From contig NZ_JBHULT010000006.1 in NCBI RefSeq assembly GCF_042684505.1, positions 930,001-994,000 of the forward strand: a DNA stretch of 64,000 bases, written 5' to 3'. The position numbers and the translations under genes were made by a program. Source of the DNA: Salinimicrobium flavum. Lineage in GTDB: Bacteria; Bacteroidota; Bacteroidia; Flavobacteriales; Flavobacteriaceae. Below, in pieces: positions 16,389-24,757 of the stretch; the first letter of the stretch is position 1, and the number at the start of each line of letters is the position of its first letter. The notes below the pieces were generated by a model. The model ran no database searches. It saw nothing but the letters and a program-made list of their open reading frames with translations, and was not told the DNA's origin.

Positions 16389-17663
16389 ATGAAAAAAAAG
16401 ACACTTTTCACAATCATTGGAGTTGTAGTCGTTGTTATACTTGTACTTATTATTGGTAAAAAAGCCGGATGGTTTGGTAAATCAGGTAATTACAAACAGA
16501 TCGAGATCACCCGGGTTGAAAATATGGATATCATTGAAACGGTTTCCGCAACCGGAAAAATTCAGCCTGAAATTGAGGTGAAGCTTTCTTCGGAAGTTTC
16601 GGGAGAGATCATTGAACTGCCGGTTGTTGAAGGACAGCAGGTGGAAAAAGGAGATCTCCTGGTGAGGGTAAATCCCGAGATATACCAGTCGAATCTTGAG
16701 AGGTCCCGTGCCGGCCTGCAGAATATTCGTGCAGGGTTGGCTCAGGCCGAAGCGAATCTTAGAGAAGCAAAAGCGAACTACGAACGTAACCAGACCCTTT
16801 TTGAAAAAGGGATCATCTCTAAAGCCGAATGGGACAGGATCGTTTCTGCCTATGAAGTTGCACAAGCCGGGCAGCAATCTGCCTATTATAACGTGCGCAG
16901 TGCTGCGGCAACTGTGAATGAGGCACAGGAGAACCTTGGACGTACTACTATCTATGCACCAATGTCTGGCACCATTTCCTCCCTTGAAGCCGAATTGGGG
17001 GAGAGGGTAGTGGGAACACAGCAAATGGCAGGTACAGAGATCCTCAGGGTGGCCAACCTCGCTAATATGGAAGTGGAAGTTGACGTTAACGAAAACGACA
17101 TTGTAAAGATCTCTATAGGCGATTCTACTATTGTAGAAGTGGATGCTTATTTGAAACAGGAATTTAAAGGCCTGGTGACAGAGATCTCCAATTCAGCCAA
17201 CTCGGCCCTTACAGCAGACCAGGTGACAAACTTTAAAGTGAAAGTCAGAATACTGGAAAAGTCATATCAGCATCTTTTGGAGGGGAAGCCTGAAAATTAT
17301 TCACCTTTCAGACCCGGAATGACCGCTACGGTAGAGATCATTACTAACCGTAAAGATGACGTCCTGGCGGTTCCAATAAGTTCCATAGTAGTGAAGAACG
17401 ATACCGCCACTCCGGTTCCCGGAAAGAAGATAGCCGAAAAACCGGTGGCTACAGATAAATTATTTGAAACTGTTTTTGTCAAAGAAGGAGAAGAAGCTAA
17501 ATTGCGCGTGGTTACTACCGGGATTCAGGATGATTCCAACATCGAGATCGTTTCTGGTCTGGAAGAAGGGGAAGAAGTGATCACCGGGCCATACAATACC
17601 GTGACCAAAAGCCTCAAATCTGGCGATAAGGTTGAAGTAATCAAAAAGGAAGAGGAAAAATAA
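16389..17663 (+). CDS. Efflux periplasmic adaptor, HlyD/MacA type (second)
   Basis: The 424-residue adaptor has an N-terminal anchor (about 5-24), a lipoyl half-motif (SGEIIELPVVEGQQVEKGDL), a helical hairpin (about 95-170, with NYERNQTLFEKGIISKAEWD), a second lipoyl half (YAPMSGTISSLEAELGERVV) and C-terminal beta domains. It shares the fold and key motifs of the adaptor at 13777-14895 but is longer and clearly diverged. Two adaptors in one ABC-type export operon could form a mixed ring or serve alternative substrates; sequence does not decide. Confidence 0.93.
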   Translation: MKKKTLFTIIGVVVVVILVLIIGKKAGWFGKSGNYKQIEITRVENMDIIETVSATGKIQPEIEVKLSSEVSGEIIELPVVEGQQVEKGDLLVRVNPEIYQSNLERSRAGLQNIRAGLAQAEANLREAKANYERNQTLFEKGIISKAEWDRIVSAYEVAQAGQQSAYYNVRSAAATVNEAQENLGRTTIYAPMSGTISSLEAELGERVVGTQQMAGTEILRVANLANMEVEVDVNENDIVKISIGDSTIVEVDAYLKQEFKGLVTEISNSANSALTADQVTNFKVKVRILEKSYQHLLEGKPENYSPFRPGMTATVEIITNRKDDVLAVPISSIVVKNDTATPVPGKKIAEKPVATDKLFETVFVKEGEEAKLRVVTTGIQDDSNIEIVSGLEEGEEVITGPYNTVTKSLKSGDKVEVIKKEEEK

Positions 17664-17678
17664 AAACAGAAAGAAGTT

Positions 17679-18341
17679 TTGGGAGTGATCTTGTGTATTG
17701 AAACGGCTACCACCAATTGTTCGGTAGCCTTGGGGAAAGAGGGAAAATTACTGGCTTTGAAAGAAGATTACAGCAATGACTATTCTCATGCTGAAAGACT
17801 GCACCTGTTCATAGATGCCATCTTGAAAGAGCACGAACTTGTTCCGGGTGATCTTGATGCCATTGCCGTTAGTAAAGGACCTGGTTCCTATACCGGTCTC
17901 AGGATAGGGGTTTCCGCTGCCAAAGGACTTTGTTTTTCCCTGGATATCCCATTGATCTCTGTTCCAACACTTACTTCGCTTGCACGGCAGGTTGAGACGG
18001 CAGCGGGAGAATTCGTGATACCTCTGCTGGATGCCCGAAGAATGGAAGTCTATACTGCCGGTTTTAACGGGAAATACGAACCGGTCTTTCCAACCCGTGC
18101 AGAAATACTTGCTCCTGCCTCTTTTAAGGAATACCTGGATAAAGCAAAGGTTACTTTTATTGGCAACGGAGTGGAAAAATTCAGCGCGATCTGTGAACAT
18201 CCCAATGCCACATTTATTCAAGAAAAACTGCCTTCAGCAGCCGAAATGATATCCCTGGTCGAAGATAAATTCCGTAGCAATAACTTTGAAGATGTAGCTT
18301 ATTTTGAACCCTACTACCTGAAGGATTTTATGGCAGGATAA
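17679..18341 (+). CDS. tsaB: tRNA t6A biosynthesis protein TsaB
   Basis: TsaB dimerises with TsaD to make the universal N6-threonylcarbamoyladenosine at position 37 of ANN-decoding tRNAs. The 220-residue protein begins with the conserved ILCIETATTNCSVALG strand-loop, followed by KGPGSYTGLRIGVSAAKGL. The start is taken as TTG at 17679 after an AAAGAAG-type leader; a GTG two codons on is an alternative. It is the last gene of the export operon by spacing (15 bases) but its function is unrelated. Confidence 0.95.
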   Translation: MGVILCIETATTNCSVALGKEGKLLALKEDYSNDYSHAERLHLFIDAILKEHELVPGDLDAIAVSKGPGSYTGLRIGVSAAKGLCFSLDIPLISVPTLTSLARQVETAAGEFVIPLLDARRMEVYTAGFNGKYEPVFPTRAEILAPASFKEYLDKAKVTFIGNGVEKFSAICEHPNATFIQEKLPSAAEMISLVEDKFRSNNFEDVAYFEPYYLKDFMAG

Positions 18342-18610
18342 AACGGTTCCCGCTCTTCAATTAACGAATTTCGAAATCCAAAATTCCAAATTCCGAACCC
18401 CGAAATACCGATTCGCAATTTAATTTAATTTTATCTTCCATTTTACCCCAACCCTGAAGAGAGCCGGAAAAATTTACCATATCTCTTTGTGCTTTTTTTT
18501 TGTTTGTGCTCTTTGTGTGAAACTTAAGTGATGAAGATTTTGCGCAGGTAACTGTTTAGAGTAGGGAGTTAATTTCAAAATCAACGATTCCCGATTCCCA
18601 AATTAACCAA
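18342..18610. repeat. AT-rich intergenic region with degenerate short repeats
   Basis: Between convergent tsaB and mscS lie 269 non-coding bases. The first part contains loose repetitions of AAATTCC/ATTCCGAA (about 18365-18415). The middle holds CTTTGTGC (18485-18492) and CTTTGTGTGAAACTTA (18511-18526), which resemble the CTTTGTG-type dispersed intergenic repeats I recall from Bacteroidota and other bacteria. The last part repeats GATTCCC and AATTAACCA. I see no gene, no strong hairpin and no RNA. Confidence 0.4.
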
Positions 18611-19465
18611 TTAACCATTCACCTCTTCCCCTGTTTCCTTGCTATGGTTGAAAAAATGTACATCCCGCTGTGGGAAAGGAATAGATATTCCGGCAGCTTC
18701 CAGTCTCATTTTTGCCTCCTCAATAATATGGAAATGGATATCCCAGAAATCCTCATTTTTGGCCCAGAACCTTACTGAAAGGTTTACTGCACTATCTGCC
18801 AGTTCAGTAACTACTACGGCTGGTGCAGGATCTTTAAGGATCCCCTCCTGTTCTTCCAGAAGTCCCACCAGGGTATCTTTTGCTTGTTTGATGTTGCTGT
18901 CATAAGAGATCCCAATAGTTATTGCATCCCTTCTAATTCCTTCTCCTGAATAGTTGACGATATTGTCATTGGAAAGCTCCCCGTTGGGAATTATTGCCAG
19001 TTGATTTCCAAATGTATTCAACTTTGTATAGAACATAGAGATCTCCTTAACGCTCCCGGAGATCCCCTGAACCTCGATCCAATCCCCAATTTTGAAAGGC
19101 TTCAGGAGTATTATCAACACTCCCCCGGCGAAATTAGCCAAAGATCCCTGCAGGGCCAGACCAATTGCCAGGCCGGCCGCACCAAGGAGGGCTACGAATG
19201 ATGTGGTTTTAATTCCCAGTTGCCCAATCACTGTGACCAGCAATAGAATGATCAACCCCCAGTTAGCCAGAGTTAGAAAAAAATCTTTTAGGGCAGGGTC
19301 ATGTCCTTTTTTGTTCAGTACTTTTCTTAAATACCCAATGAATATTTTAATGGCCCACCAGCCCAATGCGAGCAATACGATTGCTCCCACCAGGTTAGGA
19401 AGGTAATCTATAAATTGTCTTGCATATTCTTCTGTATAATTTTGTATTTCGCTCAGCTCATCCAT
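18611..19465 (-). CDS. MscS-type mechanosensitive channel
   Basis: This small MscS family channel has three N-terminal membrane helices; the pore-lining third helix contains FVALLGAAGLAIGLALQGSLANFAGG, followed by the beta domain (PFKIGDWIEVQG, then NGELSNDNIVNYS). Such channels open on membrane tension and release solutes in osmotic downshock. The ATG at 19465 is chosen; the frame extends to a TTG at 19483, but that codon lies within a -7 promoter element (19481-19488), and an ATG at 19474 is a second option. It stands alone between convergent tsaB and the dodecin gene on the same strand. Confidence 0.93.
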   Translation of the reverse strand: MDELSEIQNYTEEYARQFIDYLPNLVGAIVLLALGWWAIKIFIGYLRKVLNKKGHDPALKDFFLTLANWGLIILLLVTVIGQLGIKTTSFVALLGAAGLAIGLALQGSLANFAGGVLIILLKPFKIGDWIEVQGISGSVKEISMFYTKLNTFGNQLAIIPNGELSNDNIVNYSGEGIRRDAITIGISYDSNIKQAKDTLVGLLEEQEGILKDPAPAVVVTELADSAVNLSVRFWAKNEDFWDIHFHIIEEAKMRLEAAGISIPFPQRDVHFFNHSKETGEEVNG

Positions 19466-19480
19466 AAAAAACATTTTCCG

Positions 19481-19488
19481 CAAAATTA
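19481..19488 (-). promoter_or_regulatory. -7 element upstream of mscS
   Basis: On the minus strand the sequence reads TAATTTTG, matching TAnnTTTG, 15 nt before the ATG at 19465. No clear -33 TTG is present. Confidence 0.45.
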
Positions 19489-19560
19489 TCTAATCGTGGG
19501 ATAAAGGAAGGCTTGTGATTGTTAAAATCTTTGAAAACTGGCTGTTTCCGGAAGGTTTAT

Positions 19561-19588
19561 AAAAAAAAAGCTCCCGCGAAGGAGCTTT
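19561..19588 (-). terminator. Terminator of the dodecin gene
   Basis: Stem AAAGCTCC / GGAGCTTT with a six-base loop, followed on the minus strand by a run of T (A-run at 19561-19567 on the plus strand). It lies 27 bases beyond the dodecin stop. Confidence 0.85.
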
Positions 19589-19615
19589 ACTAACTAATTA
19601 AACAATTCGGAAAGA

Positions 19616-19819
19616 TCAGGCGCCCACCTCAAAAGTTATCTTCACGATAACTCTATAATCGGTGATACTGTCTCCGGAAACATTCGCCGTTTGATCTTTA
19701 ACATAGACCGAACGAATATTTTTTACTGATTTTGCTGCTGTTTTTACTGCGTTTTTAACGGCATCTTCCCAACTTTCAGTGGAGTTTGCCATTATTTCAA
19801 TGACCTTCATTACTGCCAT
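19616..19819 (-). CDS. Dodecin family flavin-binding protein
   Basis: Dodecins are small proteins that form hollow dodecamers and store or buffer flavins. This one has the normal length of 67 residues and the beta-alpha-beta-beta fold pattern, with the flavin-stacking Trp in STESWEDAVKNAV and the conserved Gln in KDQTA. It is monocistronic, with its own terminator. Dodecin homologues are scattered among bacteria, and no partner gene is nearby. Confidence 0.92.
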   Translation of the reverse strand: MAVMKVIEIMANSTESWEDAVKNAVKTAAKSVKNIRSVYVKDQTANVSGDSITDYRVIVKITFEVGA

Positions 19820-20000
19820 AATAGAATAATTTTTGTGGTTAATAAATTTTTAACTGGTTCATTATCAATTTACAAAAAGGACCCCCTATTTTATGTAATT
19901 ATTTGTTAAACCTTGGTTACACTGTCCTTCGGGAACGTCAAGGATTATGCTCTTCATAAAAAGTTGTGTATTTTGGCAATACAAAATCCTTTAGGCCCCT

Positions 20001-22298
20001 ATGGAAGATATTTATATTGTCATGTTGGTCGCACTGTTTGCACTGGCAATCACAGACCTGGTGGTAGGAGTAAGTAATGACGCAATTAACTTTCTGAATT
20101 CTGCCATTGGGTCGAGGGCATTTTCGCTGAGGAACATTCTTATTGTGGCCAGCCTGGGTGTAGCAGTAGGTGCTATCTTCTCCAGTGGGATCATGGAGGT
20201 GGCCCGAAAAGGGATCTTTATGCCTGGCCAGTTCTATTTTGAGGAGATCATGATCATATTCATGGCCGTGATGATCACTGATGTGCTGCTGCTCGATTTT
20301 TTTAACTCCCTTGGACTTCCAACTTCTACCACGGTTTCTATAGTTTTTGAATTACTCGGTGCAGCTGTTTTTATGGCGGCTATAAAGATCTACAGGGACT
20401 CTGGAAATTTTGCAGACATTCTAACCTATATAAACACCGAGAAGGCGACAGAAATAATTGTTGGTATTCTTCTGGCGGTGGTGATCGCATTTCTGTTAGG
20501 AGCAATTGTACAATATATATCACGGCTTATTTTTTCATTCCAATATGAAAAAAAGATCAAATATGCAGGTGCCATCTTTGGGGGGTTTTCTTTGACCGCA
20601 ATTTTGTATTTCATTCTTTTAAAGGGTTTAAAGACGGTGAGTTTTGTTTCAGATGAGTTTCTTGAATTTGTCAATTTAAATACTGTTTATATTCTTTTAG
20701 GGGGGCTGGTTCTGTTTACCATTATTTCCCAGGTTCTCATGAGCGTATTAAAGTTCAATATTCTTAAGGCTATCGTATTGGTAGGAACCTTTTCCCTGGC
20801 TCTTGCCTTCGCGGGAAATGACCTGGTGAACTTTATAGGGGTCCCTATTGCAGCCTGGCAGTCCTTTGAACTGTGGCAAACGGCTTATCAGGCTTCGGGA
20901 GCTATGCCCGGAGAATTCCTTATGACCGGACTTGCAGGGGAGGTTTCTACCCCACCTTTACTTTTGGTACTTGCCGGGGGAGTAATGGTTGTTACACTCT
21001 GGTTTTCCAGTAAAGCTAGATCTGTGGTTGAAACCGGGGTCAACCTTTCGAGACAGGGGGATACTACCGAGCGTTTTTCGGCAAATTTCCTCTCCCGGGC
21101 TATAGTGAGATACTCTGTTTTCTTTGGAGAAGTTGTGGGAACTGTTACTCCTACCGTGATAAGGAAAAAAATAGAAGAAAAATTCAAACATCCTAAATCA
21201 TTTTCCAGAGCCAAAAAAGAAGACACTCCGGCATTTGACCTTGTAAGAGCTTCTGTGAACCTGGTGGTTGCCAGTATCCTGATATCTATAGGTACCAGTC
21301 TTAAACTGCCATTGTCGACCACGTACGTCACCTTTATGGTCGCTATGGGTACCTCGCTGGCAGACCGGGCCTGGGACCGGGAAAGTGCGGTTTACCGGGT
21401 TGCGGGGGTTGTAAATGTCGTGGGAGGGTGGTTTGTGACGGCCCTGGTAGCTTTTTCGGCGGCCGCGATCTTTGCTGCAGTCATTAATTTTGGTGGAATA
21501 GTAGCTACTGCCATATTAATAGGTTTGGCCATTTTTATGATCACCAGAAATGTAGTGCTCCATACCCGGAAGGAGAAGGAAAAGAAGAAAAAACAACCCT
21601 TTCAGAAAAAGGATATCAGCACTATCAATGAAATGATCATCGATACCTCAGAGAATATATCTGATGTTATTAAAGGGGTCAATAAGATGTACTCTAAGAC
21701 CATTGATAACCTGGGGCTTTACGACAAAAGCAAACTAAAGAAAAACAAAAAAGCCATTAAAAAGCTGGAGAAAGAGATCGATGAACTCAAAGGTAATGTG
21801 TTCTACTTCATTAAATCTATGCAGGAAAACACCCTGGAATCCAGCCGGTTCTATATTTTGATCCTGGATTATCTACAGGACATGGTCCAATCCATTGGCT
21901 TTATCACCCGGAACAGTTATAACCACGTCAACAACAATCACAAAAATTTAAAATTCAACCAGATACGGGACCTTAAGAGTGTAGACAGTAAAACCCAGGT
22001 GCTGTTTGATGATATTGAAGAGATCTTCAATACCCAGGCTTTTGACAGGATAGACCAGGTGCTGGCCGAAAAACAGCAGTTGCTTGATGAGGTATCAGAA
22101 CTGGTGGAGAAACAAATTCGCAGGATTCGTACTTCAGAAACCAGTCCTAAGAATTCTGAACTTTACTTCGGATTACTCCTGGAAACCAAAGATCTGGTCA
22201 CTTCTACCATGAACCTTCTGGAGTTGTACAGGGAATTCAATCTTGCCGTTGAAACCACGATGTTCCCTAAAATGCCGGGGCCAAAAAGTAAAGGCTGA
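20001..22298 (+). CDS. PiT-family inorganic phosphate transporter with C-terminal PhoU/DUF47-like domain
   Basis: PiT proteins are proton- or cation-coupled phosphate symporters of the inner membrane. The two inverted PD001131-type signatures are visible as VGVSNDAINFLNSAIGSRAFS near the N-terminus and again as GNDLVNFIGVPIAA, with LGLPTSTTVSIV and LKLPLSTTYVTFM as the matching repeat cores. After the last helix (about residue 515) comes a lysine-rich linker and about 215 residues of soluble helices (about 538-755) resembling the PhoU-like DUF47 domain that in many bacteria is a separate protein. At 765 residues it is far longer than a plain PiT. No pho-regulon site is recognisable upstream. 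Confidence 0.92.
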   Translation: MEDIYIVMLVALFALAITDLVVGVSNDAINFLNSAIGSRAFSLRNILIVASLGVAVGAIFSSGIMEVARKGIFMPGQFYFEEIMIIFMAVMITDVLLLDFFNSLGLPTSTTVSIVFELLGAAVFMAAIKIYRDSGNFADILTYINTEKATEIIVGILLAVVIAFLLGAIVQYISRLIFSFQYEKKIKYAGAIFGGFSLTAILYFILLKGLKTVSFVSDEFLEFVNLNTVYILLGGLVLFTIISQVLMSVLKFNILKAIVLVGTFSLALAFAGNDLVNFIGVPIAAWQSFELWQTAYQASGAMPGEFLMTGLAGEVSTPPLLLVLAGGVMVVTLWFSSKARSVVETGVNLSRQGDTTERFSANFLSRAIVRYSVFFGEVVGTVTPTVIRKKIEEKFKHPKSFSRAKKEDTPAFDLVRASVNLVVASILISIGTSLKLPLSTTYVTFMVAMGTSLADRAWDRESAVYRVAGVVNVVGGWFVTALVAFSAAAIFAAVINFGGIVATAILIGLAIFMITRNVVLHTRKEKEKKKKQPFQKKDISTINEMIIDTSENISDVIKGVNKMYSKTIDNLGLYDKSKLKKNKKAIKKLEKEIDELKGNVFYFIKSMQENTLESSRFYILILDYLQDMVQSIGFITRNSYNHVNNNHKNLKFNQIRDLKSVDSKTQVLFDDIEEIFNTQAFDRIDQVLAEKQQLLDEVSELVEKQIRRIRTSETSPKNSELYFGLLLETKDLVTSTMNLLELYREFNLAVETTMFPKMPGPKSKG

Positions 22299-22349
22299 AG
22301 AACCCCTTTCAGAGGTTTTAACAGCCATTAAAATGTTATGTCGGTAAGT

Positions 22350-23258
22350 TTACCCGTTGATGGCTTCCACTCTTTCTACACGGTCCTGAAGCATTTCTTT
22401 TAACATGTTCTCTATTCCGTTTTTAAGGGTAAAGGTAGAGGAGGGGCAACCGCTGCAAGCTCCCTGAAGGATAACCCTTACCAGTTTCTGTTCTTCATCG
22501 TATGAATCGAACAGGATATTTCCTCCGTCACTAGCTACGGCCGGCTTCACATATTCCTCCAGGATTGCTACGATCTCTTTAGAGGTATCATCCAACTGAA
22601 CTTCCTGTATAGTTGTTTTTTCTGTAGGATTTGGTTCGGCTGGTGCTGCGTGGTCTTCATTCAGGACTTCCTTTCCCTGTTCGAGGTAATTCCTTATGAA
22701 TTCACGTAATTCCTGGGTGATCTCTTCCCATTCAGCGATATCAAACTTTGTTATAGAAAGATAATTTTCATCCAAAAAAACTTCTTTTACAAAAGGAAAG
22801 TGAAAAAGTTCTTTAGCCAGAGGGGCGTTTTTTGCCTCATCAATATTTTTGAACTCTACTGTATGAAGCACCAGTTTTCTGTTTGAAACAAATTTCATCA
22901 CCGTAGGATTCGGTGTGCTTTCGGCATAAACTGTTACAGGGATCTTCTTGTTATCTTCTTCTGATGGGGAAACTACTACTCCTCCGCTGTTCAGAAAAGA
23001 TTCTATCTGGTCTGCTATTTCCTGTTGTACATCTTTCCAGTGAACAATATTATATTTTTCAAGTGCTACGAAATTCTGTGCGATATAAACCGTCTTTACG
23101 AACGGAAGGTGGAAAAGCTGTTGTGCAAGTGGAGACCTACCTGCTTCGTCGATATTCCGGAATTCAAAACTCTCGTGGCGGGTAAGGAATTTATTGGCCT
23201 CAAACTTTACAATAGTAGGTTTGGTCGTAGGTTGTATGGAGATGGTAAATTGATTCAT
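22350..23258 (-). CDS. Nfu-type iron-sulfur scaffold with duplicated N-terminal domain
   Basis: The protein has two tandem Nfu N-domains (about residues 3-90 and 108-195) and one NifU C-terminal domain (about 222-300) with the cluster-binding pair Cys268 and Cys271 in GACSGCPSS. Nfu proteins hold 4Fe-4S clusters and pass them to target enzymes. The two N-domains share motifs such as PLAQQLFHLPFVK and PLAKELFHFPFVK, showing internal duplication. The start at 23258 (MNQFTISI) is preferred over one eight codons upstream because homologous N-domains begin there. No isc or suf genes are adjacent. Confidence 0.9.
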   Translation of the reverse strand: MNQFTISIQPTTKPTIVKFEANKFLTRHESFEFRNIDEAGRSPLAQQLFHLPFVKTVYIAQNFVALEKYNIVHWKDVQQEIADQIESFLNSGGVVVSPSEEDNKKIPVTVYAESTPNPTVMKFVSNRKLVLHTVEFKNIDEAKNAPLAKELFHFPFVKEVFLDENYLSITKFDIAEWEEITQELREFIRNYLEQGKEVLNEDHAAPAEPNPTEKTTIQEVQLDDTSKEIVAILEEYVKPAVASDGGNILFDSYDEEQKLVRVILQGACSGCPSSTFTLKNGIENMLKEMLQDRVERVEAING

Positions 23259-23330
23259 GATAAAATTTTTGCAAAAATACAAAATCCAAATGGTTCCTTA
23301 GCTGGTATTTAGAATCATTCCTATTAGAGT

Positions 23331-24119
23331 CTAGAAATCCATGTAAGAGATTGAAAAAGTGTCAGAGGGTGCCGGTATTATCCTGTCGAGTATGTGGGGA
23401 TCACCATTGGTGAAAAATTCAGGCTTGTGCTGCCGGCTTTCGGTCAAAAGGTCAAGACTGCGAAGCACCAGCCTGGTTTGTTTGGCTACTGCCATGCCCG
23501 AATCAATAAAACTAACCTTGGGGGGAAGGATCTTCTTTAAGGTTGGTATAATGAAGGGGTAATGGCTGCACCCCAGAACAAGGTAATCTATCTCTGCATC
23601 GATCATTGGCTGCAGGAGGGAGGTGAGCAACTTTTCCATTTCAGGGGAGTCTTTTCTTCCTCTCTCGATCAATTCTACAAGTCCGCTGCCCACAACTTCC
23701 ACTACTTTGGTGTCTTTTGAGTACAGATCTGAGGTTTTGGCAAAAAGTTCGCTGGAGAGTGTACCTTTTGTAGCCAGAATGCCAATACATTTTTTCCTGC
23801 TGTAAAGGGCTGCCGGTTTTATGGCCGGTTCTATTCCTATGAAGGGAAGGTTATAGGTGGAGCGCAGGTGTTTAATGGCATTGGTGGTTGCGGTATTACA
23901 TGCAACCACTATGATCTTGGCTCCCATTTCAAGGAGTTTTTCAGTATTTTTTACGCTGAGGCGTTTTATCTCTTCTTCCGGTTTTTCGCCATAGGGAGCA
24001 TTATCACTGTCAGCGAGATAGATGGTATGTTCCAGGGGGAGGAGTTCATGTATCTCCTTCCAGATGGAAGTTCCGCCTACCCCAGAATCAAAAATGCCAA
24101 TAGGACTGTCTTTGCTCAT
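23331..24119 (-). CDS. murI: Glutamate racemase
   Basis: MurI makes D-glutamate for peptidoglycan in the cytoplasm. The 262-residue enzyme has the two catalytic cysteines, Cys74 in VACNTAT and Cys184 in LGCSHYP, and the N-terminal GIFDSGVGGTSI loop. It is the last gene of the minus-strand envelope cluster but is separated from the ompH genes by a strong terminator-like hairpin, so it may be transcribed partly on its own. Confidence 0.96.
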   Translation of the reverse strand: MSKDSPIGIFDSGVGGTSIWKEIHELLPLEHTIYLADSDNAPYGEKPEEEIKRLSVKNTEKLLEMGAKIIVVACNTATTNAIKHLRSTYNLPFIGIEPAIKPAALYSRKKCIGILATKGTLSSELFAKTSDLYSKDTKVVEVVGSGLVELIERGRKDSPEMEKLLTSLLQPMIDAEIDYLVLGCSHYPFIIPTLKKILPPKVSFIDSGMAVAKQTRLVLRSLDLLTESRQHKPEFFTNGDPHILDRIIPAPSDTFSISYMDF

Positions 24120-24131
24120 TGGTGTAAAAAT

Positions 24132-24162
24132 AAAAACTGCGCATCATTGATGCGCAGTTTTT
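24132..24162 (-). terminator. Hairpin terminator between the second ompH gene and murI
   Basis: Stem AAAAACTGCGCA / TGCGCAGTTTTT with a seven-base loop; the A and T runs make it potentially active on both strands. It lies downstream of the ompH gene ending at 24185 and just upstream of the murI start. Confidence 0.8.
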
Positions 24163-24184
24163 AAAGATTTATTTTTTCAAAAGA

Positions 24185-24694
24185 TTAGATTCCCAATTCT
24201 TTCTTTACATCGGGCATAAGATCGTATCCATCTGCCATGATCACCCCTGTTCCGGTAGTAGAGTCAAGTACATAGTCAAATCCTTTTGCACGGGCAACCT
24301 TTTGAATGGTGGTACGTGCTTTTTCCAGTACAGGCTTAAGAAGCTCTATTTCCTTCTTTTGTAGTTCCTGCATTGCATTCTGGCGGTATTCACCTATGGT
24401 TCTCTGTGTTTGCTGAAGTTCGTTTGCTCTTTTTGCATTTTCCTCATCAGTCTTGGTTTGAGCTTCAGTTTCATATCTTTTCATGGTACCTTGAGCTTCA
24501 GTCACCATGTCCTTTATCTCAGTATCATAAGTCTTCTGCAGCTTCTCCAACTGATTCATAGCTGATTTATAGGTGGGCATCTGTTCGATCAACTCCTGGG
24601 TAGCGATATGAGCCACCTTTGTCTGAGCGTTTGCGAAAGAAGTTGCACCGAAAATTAGGGCTGCAGCTATTAAAAAGGTCTTGAATTGTTTCAT
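24185..24694 (-). CDS. OmpH/Skp family periplasmic chaperone (short paralogue)
   Basis: Skp/OmpH proteins are trimeric periplasmic chaperones that hold unfolded outer-membrane proteins for BamA. This one has 169 residues, a signal peptide (about 1-23), a short beta segment (KVAHIATQELIEQMP) and a long coiled-coil tentacle region (about 45-130). It is the distal member of a bamA-ompH-ompH arrangement; the two OmpH proteins are diverged paralogues. Confidence 0.92.
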   Translation of the reverse strand: MKQFKTFLIAAALIFGATSFANAQTKVAHIATQELIEQMPTYKSAMNQLEKLQKTYDTEIKDMVTEAQGTMKRYETEAQTKTDEENAKRANELQQTQRTIGEYRQNAMQELQKKEIELLKPVLEKARTTIQKVARAKGFDYVLDSTTGTGVIMADGYDLMPDVKKELGI

Positions 24695-24757
24695 TTTAAA
24701 AGTATTAATTGTTGAGTTATTAATTTCTGTTTATATCTGGCCGAATATCCGGCGGGG

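Noticed and set aside
19900..20000. Structured leader before the phosphate transporter (CCTTG...CAAGG with a TTCG loop)
   Set aside because: Pairing has mismatches and no conserved riboswitch pattern; too weak to call.
20888..21331. Minus-strand open frame of 147 codons inside the phosphate transporter
   Set aside because: Shadow of the transporter gene; no recognisable protein features or promoter.
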